NCBI RefSeq assembly: GCF_004348535.1
Contig: NZ_SMJX01000014.1
Span: 1 to 56,418, forward strand
Origin: Actinomadura sp. KC216
Lineage (GTDB): Bacteria > Actinomycetota > Actinomycetes > Streptosporangiales > Streptosporangiaceae
Direction: 5' to 3'
Length of the DNA stretch: 56,418 nt
The notes beneath the pieces were generated by a model. It saw only the letters and a program-made list of their open reading frames with translations. It did no database searches and had not been told where the DNA came from. Shown in pieces: positions 37,209 to 46,657 of the stretch; the stretch's first letter is position 1, and each line of letters starts with the position of its first letter. Position numbers and translations under genes: made by a program.

Positions 37209-37937
37209 TCATCGCTCCGGACCGGCGGCGGACTCGGTGAGGTTGAGAGCGTTGGCCCAGAGCCGGGTGGAGGCCCTGACGAGGTCGTCGATCGAGCAGT
37301 CCTCCCCCAGCGCCAATGCGAAGTGGGCCATCCTGCCGACCATGCCCGAAAGCCCCAGGGCCGCCATGAACGGGTCGAGGTCACGGTCGGCGAGCCCCTC
37401 GGCCTGGAGCTTCCTGATCGCGCGGGCGTTGCGTTCGACGAACGCCCGCGCACGGCGCTGGCGTACCTGGCGGAAGTTCGGGTCGCTCGCCGCCACCTCG
37501 TCGAGGATCAGCATCATCTTGGCGTTGCGTTTGTAGGCCTCGAAGTAGGCCCGGTTGCTCGCCTCGATCACCGCGACGGGTGAGCTGGCCTCGCGGTCCA
37601 GCCGCGGCATGCCCGGATGCAGCATGTCGTCCTGAGCGGCCTGCAGCACCGCCTGAAGGATCTCCTCCTTATCGGAGAAATAGGTATAGAAGGTGCCCGC
37701 CGAGCAGTTCGCCTCGGCGGTGATGTCCATGAGACGCGAATCCCGGTATCCGTCGCGCTCGAACACCGTCCGGGCGGCGGCCACGAGGGAGGCGCGGGTG
37801 CGAGCTCCGCGAGGGGTGACGGGCGGTTCACGGAGAGCCGAGGGATCCACCAGCGAGGGGATGTCCTCTTCGCCCGACGCCTCGTGGCGGGCGGTCGTGG
37901 TCATTATGTCCGTCCAATCGTTTCTGTCGGTTGCCAT
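37209..37937 (-). CDS. TetR-family regulator
   Basis: A 242-residue TetR protein with a 45-residue N-terminal extension before the HTH (GYRDSRLMDITAEANCSAGT followed by FYTYFSDKEEILQAV). The C-terminal domain carries MILDEVAASDPNFRQVRQRR, a pattern common in acyl-CoA-responsive TetR proteins. ATG 37937 is in frame; ATG 37904 with GGACGGAC upstream is an equally good start. It is downstream of the minus-strand catabolic run and may regulate that operon, possibly through the palindrome near 51,582. Confidence 0.8.
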   Translation of the reverse strand: MATDRNDWTDIMTTTARHEASGEEDIPSLVDPSALREPPVTPRGARTRASLVAAARTVFERDGYRDSRLMDITAEANCSAGTFYTYFSDKEEILQAVLQAAQDDMLHPGMPRLDREASSPVAVIEASNRAYFEAYKRNAKMMLILDEVAASDPNFRQVRQRRARAFVERNARAIRKLQAEGLADRDLDPFMAALGLSGMVGRMAHFALALGEDCSIDDLVRASTRLWANALNLTESAAGPER

Positions 37938-37966
37938 ATGGCGAGCCGGGCACCGAAATGCCGGCC

Positions 37967-38992
37967 CTAGAGCCGGTAGGAATGGATCAGGTCACCTGCC
38001 TGGTCTATCAATTGGTCGATCGCGCGCGGCGAGGGCGGGCCGCCGTCCGCGGCGTTGCGCGGATCGTCCAGCGCCCGGCGGCGCACGCCTTCGGCGATGA
38101 CGGCGATCTTCCAAAGGGCGAGCACGTGCCAGAAGCCCAGTGTGCCGACATCGCGCCCGGTCGCCTCCGCATACGTGTTCACAAGCGCGTCACGGCCGAC
38201 GAAACCGGATTGGGCGGAGGCGGCGAAGACGCCCTCCGGGGCCTCTCCCGGCTCCCACCAGTAGGCGAGCAGCGTCCCCAGGTCGGCCAGCGGATCACCG
38301 AGTGTGGACAGCTCCCAGTCGAGCACCGCCCGTACCTCACCGGTCCGCGGCGAGCAGATCGCGTTGCGGACGTGCAGATCTCCGTGCACGAGCACGAGTT
38401 CGCGTTGCTGCGGAATCCGCTCACGCAGGTGCGCCGCGATCCGGTCCATGGCGGGCAGTTCCCGGGTCCGGCTCTCGTCGAGCTGACGTTCCCAGCGACG
38501 CAACTGCCGCTCGGCGTAGGGGCGATGGCCGGCGAGGTCGAGCAGGCCGACCTCGCCGATGTCGACCGCGTGCAGAGCGGCGAGCGCGGTGACCAGGGAC
38601 GGTCCGATACGTCCTCGCACCTCATGTGGCAGCGCGGCCGCCGCCTCCATCCGGTCGATGACGAGTCCGTCGACATGTTCCATGACCAGTTGGTCGGCGC
38701 TGGGCAGGCCGAGAACGCGCGGCACCGGAACGCCCGTGCCGTTCAGCGCCCTGAGGATACGGTGCTCGCGCCCGATGTCGTGCGCGGACTCGAGGAGGCG
38801 CCCGAGGGGCGGCCGGCGTAGTACCCATCGCCTGCCCTGGACGTCCTCGATCCGATAGGTCAGGTTGGACTGCCCGAGGCCGATCCGGTGGCAGGCCAGG
38901 GGTGGGCTCACCTCCGTCCCGATGTCGGTCAGCCAGCGAGCGACGGCGTCGAGGTCGACGCCGGCGACACGGTCTGTGTCCTGGTTCGTCAC
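37967..38992 (-). CDS. APH-fold phosphotransferase (ACAD10/11 kinase-domain type)
   Basis: A 341-residue aminoglycoside-phosphotransferase-fold kinase. ELVLVHGDLHVRNAI carries the catalytic Asp (HGDxxxxN); VRAVLDWELSTLGDPLADLG carries the metal-binding Asp. The latter pattern is typical of the kinase domain of mammalian ACAD10/ACAD11 and their bacterial relatives, not of antibiotic kinases. GTG 38992 is preferred, with AGGGG six bases upstream. It lies next to an SDR and an acyl-CoA dehydrogenase of the matching family, so it probably phosphorylates a hydroxyacyl-CoA intermediate. Confidence 0.82.
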   Translation of the reverse strand: MTNQDTDRVAGVDLDAVARWLTDIGTEVSPPLACHRIGLGQSNLTYRIEDVQGRRWVLRRPPLGRLLESAHDIGREHRILRALNGTGVPVPRVLGLPSADQLVMEHVDGLVIDRMEAAAALPHEVRGRIGPSLVTALAALHAVDIGEVGLLDLAGHRPYAERQLRRWERQLDESRTRELPAMDRIAAHLRERIPQQRELVLVHGDLHVRNAICSPRTGEVRAVLDWELSTLGDPLADLGTLLAYWWEPGEAPEGVFAASAQSGFVGRDALVNTYAEATGRDVGTLGFWHVLALWKIAVIAEGVRRRALDDPRNAADGGPPSPRAIDQLIDQAGDLIHSYRL

Positions 38993-39018
38993 GCAATCCC
39001 CTAGATAATTGGCTGGCC

Positions 39019-39780
39019 CTAGATGAGGAGCTGGCCGCCGTCGACCACCATCGTCTCCCCGGTCATCCAGCGCGCGGCGTCGCTTGCGAGGAACGCCACG
39101 ACCTCCCCGATGTCCTCGGGTTCGCCGATCCGGCGAAGCGGGGTCGATGCCGCGAGCCGCTCCTCGTGCTCCCTCCACAGGGCCTCCGCGAGCCGGGTGC
39201 GCACCACGCCCGGCGCGATCGCGTTCACGCGCACCTTCGGTCCGAGCTCGAGGGCGAGATGCCGGGTGAGGTGGATCAGTGCGGCCTTGGACACGTGGTA
39301 GACACCGAGGTTCTCCACCACCGTGAACCCGCCGACCGAGGCGGTGTTGATCACCGCGCCACCGTGCTCGCCCATCCACGCCTTGACCGCCATGGACGTC
39401 CACACGATCGGTGCCCAGAGATTGACGTCCATGGTCTTGGCGAACCGCGCGTGGTCCTGGTCGATGATCGGCCCGTACGCCGGGTTGGTGCCGGCGTTGT
39501 TCACCAGGACGTCGAGCCGCCCGTAACGGTGGATCGCGAACTCGACGCAGGAACACGCCGCATCCTGGTCGGTGGCGTGAGCGGCCCATCCGATCGCCCC
39601 CTCCCCCAAGGTCGCCGCCGCTTCCATGGCCGCCTCCTCGCTACGGGAGGTGAGAACCACCCGGGCGCCCCGCCGGTGCAGCGCCGCCGCCGCGGCGAGG
39701 CCGATGCCGCGCGAGGCGCCCGTGACGATGGCGACCTTGTCATGAAGGCTGTCAGGGTCATGAAGCCTGTCAGGACTCAT
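39019..39780 (-). CDS. Short-chain dehydrogenase/reductase
   Basis: A 253-residue SDR. The NAD(P) motif is TGASRGIG, then LVNNAGTNPAYG, catalytic Ser in INTASVGG and YHVSK. AGGAG lies 5 bases before ATG 39780. Codons near the N-terminus are an 18-bp tandem duplication (39739-39774, one mismatch), giving LHDPDSLHD. Probably oxidises or reduces a hydroxyacyl-CoA between the dehydrogenase and thiolase steps. It sits 8 bases after the acyl-CoA dehydrogenase. Confidence 0.88.
   Translation of the reverse strand: MSPDRLHDPDSLHDKVAIVTGASRGIGLAAAAALHRRGARVVLTSRSEEAAMEAAATLGEGAIGWAAHATDQDAACSCVEFAIHRYGRLDVLVNNAGTNPAYGPIIDQDHARFAKTMDVNLWAPIVWTSMAVKAWMGEHGGAVINTASVGGFTVVENLGVYHVSKAALIHLTRHLALELGPKVRVNAIAPGVVRTRLAEALWREHEERLAASTPLRRIGEPEDIGEVVAFLASDAARWMTGETMVVDGGQLLI
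39739..39774. repeat. 18-bp tandem duplication in the SDR 5' end
   Basis: GTCATGAAGGCTGTCAG and GTCATGAAGCCTGTCAG repeat at an 18-base period with one mismatch, in frame, adding six residues at the start of the SDR. Confidence 0.6.
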
Positions 39781-39786
39781 CGGCTC

Positions 39787-41001
39787 CTACCCCGTCGCGG
39801 CTTGCCGTCGGCGCAGCTCCATCGATGCGATCGTGCGTTTGTGCACCTCGTCCGGCCCGTCGGCGAGACGCAGGGTGCGCAGGAGGGCGTACATGCGGGC
39901 GAGCGGAAAGTCGTCGGAGACGCCCGCACCGCCGTGGACCTGGATGGCGCGGTCGACGACCTTGAGCGCCGCCACGGGTGCCGCCACCTTGATCGCGGCG
40001 ATCTCCGTCCGCGCCTTCCGGTTGCCGACGGTGTCCATGAGGTACGCCGTCCTGAGCGTGAGCAGCCGGACCATCTCGATCTCGATCCGGGATTCGGCGA
40101 TCCAGTCCTGGACGTTGCCGCGGTCGGCGATCGGCCGGCCGAACGTCGTGCGCGCCCGGGCGCGGTCGATCATCAGATCCAGGGCCCGCGTGGCCATCCC
40201 CACGATCCGCATGCAGTGGTGGATGCGCCCGGGGCCGAGCCGCGCCTGGCTGATCATGAAACCGTCGCCCTCTCCGGCGAGCAGGGCCGTGCGCGGCACC
40301 CGGACGTCGTCGAACAGAACCTCGCCGTGGCCTTCGCGGTCGCTGTAACCGAAAACCGGAAGGTTCCGCACGACGGTGACCCCGGGCGTCTCGATCGGGA
40401 CGACCATCATGCTCTGCTGGCGATGTTTCGGGGCATCGGGATCGGTCTTGCCCATCACGATGAGCACCTTGCAATTCTTGTGCAGGGCGTTGGAGGTCCA
40501 CCATTTGCGGCCGTTGAGGACGTACTCGTCGCCGTCGCGCCGCATCCGGAGCTGGATATTGGTGGCGTCGGAGCTGGCGACCGCCGGCTCGGTCATCGCG
40601 AACGCCGAGGCGATCTCACCGGCGAGCAACGGCTTGAGCCATCGCTCCTTGTGCTCATCAGTGCCGAAGAGCGTCAGCACCTCCATGTTGCCGGTGTCGG
40701 GGGCATTGCAGTTGCAGGCCTCTGGCGCGATGAACGGGCTGCGGCCCATGATCTCGGCCAGCGGCGCGTACTCGAGGTTGGTGAGGCCCGGCCCCCACTC
40801 CGTGTGTGGATGGAACAGGTTCCACAACCCGCGCTTCCTTGCCTCGGCCTTGAGTTCTTCGAGGATCGGGGGATGGAAATGGGGGTCGCCCGCATCCTCC
40901 ATCTGGGCTTCGTAGACCGGCTCGGCCGGAAAGACGTGCTCGTCCATGAAGGCGAGCAGCTTTTCCTCGTACTCTTTGGCCCTTGCGGACGGCTCGAACA
41001 C
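39787..41001 (-). CDS. Acyl-CoA dehydrogenase (ACAD10/11-like FadE)
   Basis: A 404-residue acyl-CoA dehydrogenase. It has [67 protein letters not shown] and [20 protein letters not shown]. The usual catalytic Glu region reads [10 protein letters not shown], typical of the ACAD10/11-like branch. GTG 41001 is set by GAGGAG about 8 bases upstream; longer frames run into the thiolase. Together with the APH kinase and SDR downstream it forms a set like the domains of ACAD10/11. Confidence 0.87.
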   Translation of the reverse strand: MFEPSARAKEYEEKLLAFMDEHVFPAEPVYEAQMEDAGDPHFHPPILEELKAEARKRGLWNLFHPHTEWGPGLTNLEYAPLAEIMGRSPFIAPEACNCNAPDTGNMEVLTLFGTDEHKERWLKPLLAGEIASAFAMTEPAVASSDATNIQLRMRRDGDEYVLNGRKWWTSNALHKNCKVLIVMGKTDPDAPKHRQQSMMVVPIETPGVTVVRNLPVFGYSDREGHGEVLFDDVRVPRTALLAGEGDGFMISQARLGPGRIHHCMRIVGMATRALDLMIDRARARTTFGRPIADRGNVQDWIAESRIEIEMVRLLTLRTAYLMDTVGNRKARTEIAAIKVAAPVAALKVVDRAIQVHGGAGVSDDFPLARMYALLRTLRLADGPDEVHKRTIASMELRRRQAATG

Positions 41002-41054
41002 GGACTCACTCCTCAAACGTCGATGGGATGTCGGACGTACATGCGATGCCGGGG

Positions 41055-42272
41055 TCACGACAGCCGCTCGATCACCATGGCCATCCCCTGGCCACCGCCG
41101 ACGCACATCGTCTCCAGGCCGAGTTCCTTGTCGTGGAAGCGCAGCGAGTTGATCAGTGTGCTGGTGATCCGCGCCCCGGTCATGCCGAACGGGTGCCCGA
41201 CGGCGATCGCTCCCCCGTTGACGTTCAGATCGTCGATGTCGACTCCGAGGTCGCGGGCCGACGGAATCACCTGGGCCGCGAAGGCTTCGTTGATCTCCAC
41301 CAGGTCGATGTCCTCGATGGTCATGCCGGCGTGCGCGAGCGCCCGCCGCGAGGCCTCGACCGGGCCGAGGCCCATGATCTCTGGAGACAGACCGGAGACG
41401 CCGGTCGAAACGATGCGCGCGAGAGGCGTCAGTCCCAGCTGAGCCGCCTTCGCATCCGACATGATCACGGCGACCGCCGCGCCGTCGTTGAGCGGGCAGC
41501 AGTTGCCGGCGGTCACCGTCCCGTCGGGGCGGAAGACAGGGGCCAGCTGCGCGACCTTCTCCAGGGTGACCCCCGGCCGAGGACCGTCGTCGGCCGTCAC
41601 CCGGGTACCGTCCGGCAGGGTGACCGGTGTGATGTCACGCTCCCAGAAGCCGTTGGCCAGTGCCTGCTCGGCGAGGTTCTGGCTGCGGACGCCGAACTCG
41701 TCCTGTTCCGCGCGCGTCACGCCCCTGAGCCGGGCGACGTTCTCGGCGGTCATCCCCATGGCGATGTAGACGTCCGGCAGCAGGCCGTCCGCACGGGGGT
41801 CGGACCACGGCCCGTCGGCTTCGGTGAGCTTGCCCGTCCGCCGCCCGGCGTCCTCGAAGAGCGGGTTCCCGGTACCGGGAACGCCGTCGGCGGTCCCCTT
41901 GCCATAGCGGCTGACGGTCTCCACTCCGACCGAGAGGAACACCTCGCCCTCCCCCGCGCGGATCGCGTGCATCGCCATGCGAGTGGTCTGGAGACTCGAT
42001 GCGCAGTAGCGGTTGACCGTCGTACCCGGGACGTGATCCATTCCGGCGAGCACCGCGACGACCCGGCCCATGTTGAAACCCGACTCCCCCGCCGGCTGCC
42101 CGCAGCCGAGGATGAGGTCATCGATCTGCTGGTGGTCGAGCTCCGGAACCTGTTCCAGCGCGGCGCGCACCATCTGCACGGCGAGGTCGTCGGGGCGGAC
42201 GTTCTTGAGCGAACCCTTCGCCGCCCGCCCGATCGGCGATCGGGCGGTTGAGACGATCACTGCTTCTGGCAT
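41055..42272 (-). CDS. Acetyl-CoA C-acyltransferase (thiolase)
   Basis: A 405-residue degradative thiolase. The nucleophile Cys is in [11 protein letters not shown], the His in [14 protein letters not shown], and the second Cys in [18 protein letters not shown] is also present. AAGGAG precedes ATG 42272. It overlaps the upstream monooxygenase by 16 bases. It performs the thiolytic step, releasing acetyl- or propionyl-CoA. Confidence 0.92.
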   Translation of the reverse strand: MPEAVIVSTARSPIGRAAKGSLKNVRPDDLAVQMVRAALEQVPELDHQQIDDLILGCGQPAGESGFNMGRVVAVLAGMDHVPGTTVNRYCASSLQTTRMAMHAIRAGEGEVFLSVGVETVSRYGKGTADGVPGTGNPLFEDAGRRTGKLTEADGPWSDPRADGLLPDVYIAMGMTAENVARLRGVTRAEQDEFGVRSQNLAEQALANGFWERDITPVTLPDGTRVTADDGPRPGVTLEKVAQLAPVFRPDGTVTAGNCCPLNDGAAVAVIMSDAKAAQLGLTPLARIVSTGVSGLSPEIMGLGPVEASRRALAHAGMTIEDIDLVEINEAFAAQVIPSARDLGVDIDDLNVNGGAIAVGHPFGMTGARITSTLINSLRFHDKELGLETMCVGGGQGMAMVIERLS

Positions 42273-43408
42273 GGGGGCTCCTTTTCGAGAGTGTCGGGGG
42301 AGCGCTCACCAGTGCGGCCCGTCCGCGCGGCGGCCACCGGACCTGCGGCGGCCGCCGGACCTGGGGGGTCAGCCGTGCCGCTGCTCCCTTGTCCCATGAC
42401 CGAGTCGGCGATCAGGTTCACCGTCCGGCCGGTGAGCTCGACGGGCATACCCCCGAAGGACACCCGCAGGTTCACGTGGGTGACGCCGGCTTGGCGGTAT
42501 TCGGCGAGCTGCTCGCTGATCCTCTCCGGAGAGCCGATCAGGCAGAGGGAGTCCGCCATGCGTGCGAGGACGTCACGGGTGGGCTTCGCCGGGTTGCCGT
42601 CCTCGTCCACCAGCCCGCCCAGTGCCGCGTATTTCTCCAGCAGCGCGGTGACATACGGCAAGCCGTCGGCGAGTGCCGCCTTGGTCGTGTCCGCGGCGAA
42701 CGCCATGCGGTTGACCACGATCTTCGGTGGCTTGGACGGATCCGTCGTTTCCAGCGCGTCGAGATACCGCCGGGCGGCCGGGCGAAGCTGCGAGCCGAAA
42801 TGGTGGTTGGTCGCGGCATACCAGCCGTCGAACCGGGCCGCGCGACGAGCCGCCGCGGGTGCCAGCCCGCCCACGAGGATCGGCGGCCCGCCCGCCTGGC
42901 ACGGCCTCGGGTGTACAGGGCCGTCGATGTCGAGACCGTCATGGTGGTGGCCGTCGGACCCGGTCCAGAGCGCCCTGACGGCGTTGAGCGTGGCGTCCAT
43001 CAGCGCGCCTGGGACGCCGTCGCGCCCGAACCGACGCCAGAGTTCACGTGAGCCGAGCCCGACGCCGAGGGTCAGGCGACCGGCACTGAGCTGGTCGACG
43101 ACCGCCGCCTCGTACGCCAGTCGCAGCGGGTGCCAGGCCGGGACCAGGAGCACACCGGTGCCCAGGCCGATGGTCGTGGTCCGCGCCGCGAGCCAGGACA
43201 GCATCGCCAGGGACGAGGGCGCGGCCCACGCGCCCGGTGTCGGAGCGTAGATCTCGCCCACCCACAGCGAGGCGAACCGGCGCCGCTCGGCGAGATCGAC
43301 GATCGGCTGGAGCCCGTCCGCCACCTGCCGCAACGACCTGCCGGGGGCGCCCAGGTCCAGGGCGAGGCCGAACGTGAGCCCGGCACCGCGAGAGCGCGCC
43401 GCCGTCAC
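42257..43408 (-). CDS. Luciferase-like (F420/FMN) monooxygenase
   Basis: A 383-residue luciferase-like TIM-barrel flavoprotein. It has FASLWVGEIYAPTPGA, GTGVLLVPAWHPLRLA, LSAGRLTLGVGLGS, PPILVGG and LIGSPERISEQLAEYRQAGV. Actinobacterial members mostly use F420 or reduced FMN; the cofactor cannot be decided here. GTG 43408 overlaps the stop of the preceding EthD gene (GTGA). A proline/alanine-rich tail of about 45 residues is unusual. It may oxygenate or dehydrogenate the substrate before beta-oxidation. Confidence 0.82.
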   Translation of the reverse strand: MTAARSRGAGLTFGLALDLGAPGRSLRQVADGLQPIVDLAERRRFASLWVGEIYAPTPGAWAAPSSLAMLSWLAARTTTIGLGTGVLLVPAWHPLRLAYEAAVVDQLSAGRLTLGVGLGSRELWRRFGRDGVPGALMDATLNAVRALWTGSDGHHHDGLDIDGPVHPRPCQAGGPPILVGGLAPAAARRAARFDGWYAATNHHFGSQLRPAARRYLDALETTDPSKPPKIVVNRMAFAADTTKAALADGLPYVTALLEKYAALGGLVDEDGNPAKPTRDVLARMADSLCLIGSPERISEQLAEYRQAGVTHVNLRVSFGGMPVELTGRTVNLIADSVMGQGSSGTADPPGPAAAAGPVAAARTGRTGERSPDTLEKEPPCQKQ

Positions 43409-44070
43409 GCGACCACCACGGTCTCGGACGTCGGCAGGACCACCGACGGCACGCCGCCCTCGGCGAACCGCGCCCCATCCTCGCTGGCCTCGGCCGCCTC
43501 CGGTGTCGTGCCGGAGGCTCGCATGTCGGCCGGCGTGTCGAACCACACCATGCCCACGCCGTCGAACTCGGCAGGGGGCTCTCCAGCGGCCCGCTCCCGC
43601 ACATGTGCCTGCACATAGCGCCGTATGTACGAGTTGCGGACCGCGATCGGGCCGTGGACGTCCCGCCAGTGGTCCTGGAAGCGGCTCACGGAGAGGTCGG
43701 CGCGCCGGCGCACGAACATGATCAGTTTCAGCGGGGTGCGCGGCCCGTCGATGAGCGGTATCTCGTCGATCCGTAGACACGCCATGCTCGGAGGATCGGC
43801 GAGGGCCAACGCGTCCGCCTCCATCGCCGCGTATCCCGGCGTGGCGGTCAGGCCGTCGAGATGGTCGTCCTCGAACCAGAATTCCGCCACGGCGTCGAAC
43901 TGCGGCTCACGCCCTCGCGAATAGACCGATTCGAGCGGCATGTTCTGCACGTACCGCTGGATTCCCGGCAGTCGGCTCACCTTTTCCGCATGAACGGTGG
44001 CCCAGCGGTCCCGGAAGACCTCGACCGGCATGTCCGGACGCCGCTTGAACGCGGTGATGAACTTCTTCAT
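43405..44070 (-). CDS. Tandem EthD-domain protein
   Basis: A 221-residue protein with two dimeric alpha/beta-barrel (EthD-like) repeats. Repeat one: MKKFITAFKRRPDMPVEVFR, HAEKVSRLPGIQRYVQN. Repeat two: PLKLIMFVRRRADLSVSRFQ, VHGPIAVRNSYIRRYVQ. Such proteins accompany ring- or ether-degrading gene clusters in actinobacteria; the exact role is usually unknown. Overlaps its upstream SDR neighbour by 4 bases. Confidence 0.78.
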   Translation of the reverse strand: MKKFITAFKRRPDMPVEVFRDRWATVHAEKVSRLPGIQRYVQNMPLESVYSRGREPQFDAVAEFWFEDDHLDGLTATPGYAAMEADALALADPPSMACLRIDEIPLIDGPRTPLKLIMFVRRRADLSVSRFQDHWRDVHGPIAVRNSYIRRYVQAHVRERAAGEPPAEFDGVGMVWFDTPADMRASGTTPEAAEASEDGARFAEGGVPSVVLPTSETVVVA

Positions 44071-45002
44071 GTGGCCCGCCTCCGGTTCTCAGGGCTCGCC
44101 GGCGATGTGGCCGACACGTCGGAGGCGAGCCCACCGGGCGCGATGTCGAGGCCGAACAGCCGGGAGAACTCGCGGTAATAGTCGTCATCGGAGTCCAGGC
44201 CCCCGAGCGCCACCCATTCCTCGTCCGTCATCGACCTGCGGCCGGCGGCCAGCTCCGCCGCCCCCCACGAACAGACATGCCGCAGCGCAGGCTCGTCGGC
44301 GCTGAGCGCCGAATAGACGACCTCACCGACCTCCTGCGGCCGCGTGGCCTCCCGGAGCCCGGCCGCGAAGAACTGGAACATCCGCCGGTAACTCGCCTCG
44401 TACGCGCCCGTGGACGCCGGAACCTCGGTGGCCTTGGCGAAGATGGGCGTCTTCGTCACACCGGGTTCGATCAGGACGACACGGATCCCGTGTGCGCGAA
44501 CCTCCTGGGCCAGGCCCTCGGTCAGTCCCTCGACGGCCCATTTCGACGTGGCGTACGGCGCCTGGGCCCCCATCGCGACCCTGCCGGCGATCGACGCGAT
44601 GTTGACGATCGTTCCCCGCCGCCGCTCGCGCATGTGGGGCAGCACGGCCGCGCTGCACCGCACGATGCCGCACACGTTGACGTCGAAGACCCGCTGGAAG
44701 CTCTCGGCAGAGGTCTCCTCGACCGTCCCGTTCTCTGTGATTCCGGCGTTGTTGACCAGGACGTCCACGCCGCCCGCGTCCTCCGTGATCTGCGCGACCG
44801 CGGAGCGGACCAGTTCCTCGTCGGTCACGTCCAGCCGGATGGGACGCACCTCGACCCCTTCGGCCGCCGACCTCTCGGCGAGCCTCGTCCCGGACGCCAG
44901 GTCGCGCATCCCCCCGTAGACCGTGTATCCGCCCGCCGCGAGCCTGATCGCGGTCGCACATCCGATGCCCGAGTTCGCACCCGTCACCAGGGCCACGTCC
45001 AT
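44067..45002 (-). CDS. Short-chain dehydrogenase/reductase
   Basis: A 311-residue SDR. It has VALVTGANSGIGCATAIRL, LVNNAGITENG, NIASIAGRVAMG and YATSKWAVEGL. ATG 45002 is set by GGAAGGAAG about 7 bases upstream; a longer frame exists but starts without signal. A C-terminal extension of about 60 residues (SMTDEEWVALGGLDSDDDYY) goes beyond the usual SDR length. It probably oxidises an alcohol of the substrate. Confidence 0.86.
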   Translation of the reverse strand: MDVALVTGANSGIGCATAIRLAAGGYTVYGGMRDLASGTRLAERSAAEGVEVRPIRLDVTDEELVRSAVAQITEDAGGVDVLVNNAGITENGTVEETSAESFQRVFDVNVCGIVRCSAAVLPHMRERRRGTIVNIASIAGRVAMGAQAPYATSKWAVEGLTEGLAQEVRAHGIRVVLIEPGVTKTPIFAKATEVPASTGAYEASYRRMFQFFAAGLREATRPQEVGEVVYSALSADEPALRHVCSWGAAELAAGRRSMTDEEWVALGGLDSDDDYYREFSRLFGLDIAPGGLASDVSATSPASPENRRRAT

Positions 45003-45064
45003 GAGAACTTCCTTCCTGAAGGTCGTGCCGGCTCTACCGGCCCGGCGGGCCTCATGAGCGGACG

Positions 45065-46657
45065 TCATGAGGGGAGGGCCAGCCGCTCGATCGCCCGCCG
45101 CCGGAGAGCGGGGTAGTTGAGCTTGCCCGCGGCGCTGCGGTCGATGCTGTCGACCACGACCAGCCGCCGTGGGGCCTTGAAGTCCGCGAGGTGCTTCATC
45201 GCGTGCGCCCTGAGCTCCGTCAGATCGGGCGCGGCGCCCGGCGCGGCCTCGACGACGGCGCAGATGATCTCACCGAAGCGTTCGTCCGGCAGCCCGATGC
45301 AGGCGGCGTCGCGGACGGACGGATGGAGCTTGAGGATCTCGTCCACCTCTTCGGGGAAGACCTTCTCGCCGCCGGTGTTGATGCACCCGGAGCCGCGGCC
45401 GAGCAAGCGCAGGCCGCCGCCGGGCTCGACCGTGCCGAAGTCGCCGGGAACCGAGTACCTCACTCCGTCGATCGCCACGAACGTCGACGCCGACTTCGCG
45501 GGGTCCTTGTAATACCCGACGGGGATGAACCCCGACATGGCGAGAAGCCCGCTCACACCGGGCTCCGGCGTTCGCACGCGGCCCTCGGCGTCGATCAACC
45601 GCAGCGACTCCGAAGGGTGGAAGCAGCCGGAATCGGTGACGTTCGACCGGGTCGTCCGCGACCGGGCCATCCCGATCGCCTCCGTCGATCCGAGCAGGTC
45701 GACGAGGCTCACCTGAGGAAGATGTGCGAGCAGCCGGCGTTTCGCCGCCACGCTCCACGCGACCCCCGAGGACAGGATCGACGACAGGCCGGACAGGTCC
45801 CACCGGCCGGGCCGGGCCTCGAGTGCTTCGGCGAGGGGGTGGGCGAACGCGTCGCCGACCATGCCCATCGTGGTGACGCGGTGGCGCGAGACGGCGTCCC
45901 AGAAGTCCTCTGCCCGCGGGCGGTGCTCCGCGAGCATGACGAGGCAACCGCGCTGGCTCAGCGTGGCGAACGCCGCGAACAGGCCCGCGCCGTGCATCAG
46001 AGGTGAGGCGGGCAGCACCCGCGAGGAGAACGGGGACGAGCCGGGACGAGGCGAGTCGCCGGCCGCGCCTCCCGTCACGAGACCAAGCCCCGAGACGAGG
46101 TCGCCCTGCGCCCACATAACGCCCTTCGGCATCCCCGTGGTGCCGCCCGTGTAGATGATGACGAGGTCGTCCGCGCTTCTCCCCCATGGGGCCGCCGCAG
46201 CCCGCGCGGCACCGTCGGTCACGACCGCCGCGAAGTCGATCGCCCAGTCCGGAGCGGGCCTCCCGTCGTCGACCGCGACCCAGGCGCGCACCCGCGGAAG
46301 CCCGGGACGGATCGCCTCCGCCAGGTCCGACAGCGACGAGTGGAACACCACGGCCTCGGCGTCCGCGTCGTCGAGCAGGTAGGTCGCCTCCCGCGGCGAG
46401 TACCGGTAGTTGACGTTGACGGGCACCATGGCGGCCTTGAACGCCGCGAAGCACACCGTCATGTACTCCACCGAGTTGTACAGCAGGCAGGCGACCTTCG
46501 CCTGAGGGCCGAGCCCGGCGTCCAGCAGCCTCGAAGAGAGCGCGCCGGCGTCACGATCGAACTCTGACCACGTGAACTCCCGCTCACCCTGGATGAGGAC
46601 GGTTCGTTCGGGGTCGCTCTCCGCGTGCGACTCCCACAGGTCCGCGAAGTTCATCAT
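45065..46657 (-). CDS. Acyl-CoA synthetase (FadD-type)
   Basis: A 530-residue adenylate-forming enzyme. The P-loop is VIIYTGGTTGMPKGVMW; the hinge/A8 region is LLGRGSGCINTGGEKVFPEE; the catalytic Lys region is RSAAGKLNYPALR. The TGGTTG and GSGCINTGGEK patterns are those of actinobacterial FadD proteins used for sterol- or terpenoid-derived acids. ATG 46657 overlaps the stop of the ABC ATPase (ATGA), and AGGAAGGG precedes it. It activates the imported acid as its CoA thioester. Confidence 0.9.
   Translation of the reverse strand: MMNFADLWESHAESDPERTVLIQGEREFTWSEFDRDAGALSSRLLDAGLGPQAKVACLLYNSVEYMTVCFAAFKAAMVPVNVNYRYSPREATYLLDDADAEAVVFHSSLSDLAEAIRPGLPRVRAWVAVDDGRPAPDWAIDFAAVVTDGAARAAAAPWGRSADDLVIIYTGGTTGMPKGVMWAQGDLVSGLGLVTGGAAGDSPRPGSSPFSSRVLPASPLMHGAGLFAAFATLSQRGCLVMLAEHRPRAEDFWDAVSRHRVTTMGMVGDAFAHPLAEALEARPGRWDLSGLSSILSSGVAWSVAAKRRLLAHLPQVSLVDLLGSTEAIGMARSRTTRSNVTDSGCFHPSESLRLIDAEGRVRTPEPGVSGLLAMSGFIPVGYYKDPAKSASTFVAIDGVRYSVPGDFGTVEPGGGLRLLGRGSGCINTGGEKVFPEEVDEILKLHPSVRDAACIGLPDERFGEIICAVVEAAPGAAPDLTELRAHAMKHLADFKAPRRLVVVDSIDRSAAGKLNYPALRRRAIERLALPS

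Noticed and set aside
37967..38992. APH-fold gene as an antibiotic resistance kinase
   Set aside because: The HGD and LDWELSTLGDP patterns and the acyl-CoA dehydrogenase neighbour fit the ACAD10/11 kinase type, not aminoglycoside resistance.
38902..41442. 846-codon plus-strand frame over the dehydrogenase/SDR genes
   Set aside because: Antisense of well-supported genes; composition is shadow-like.
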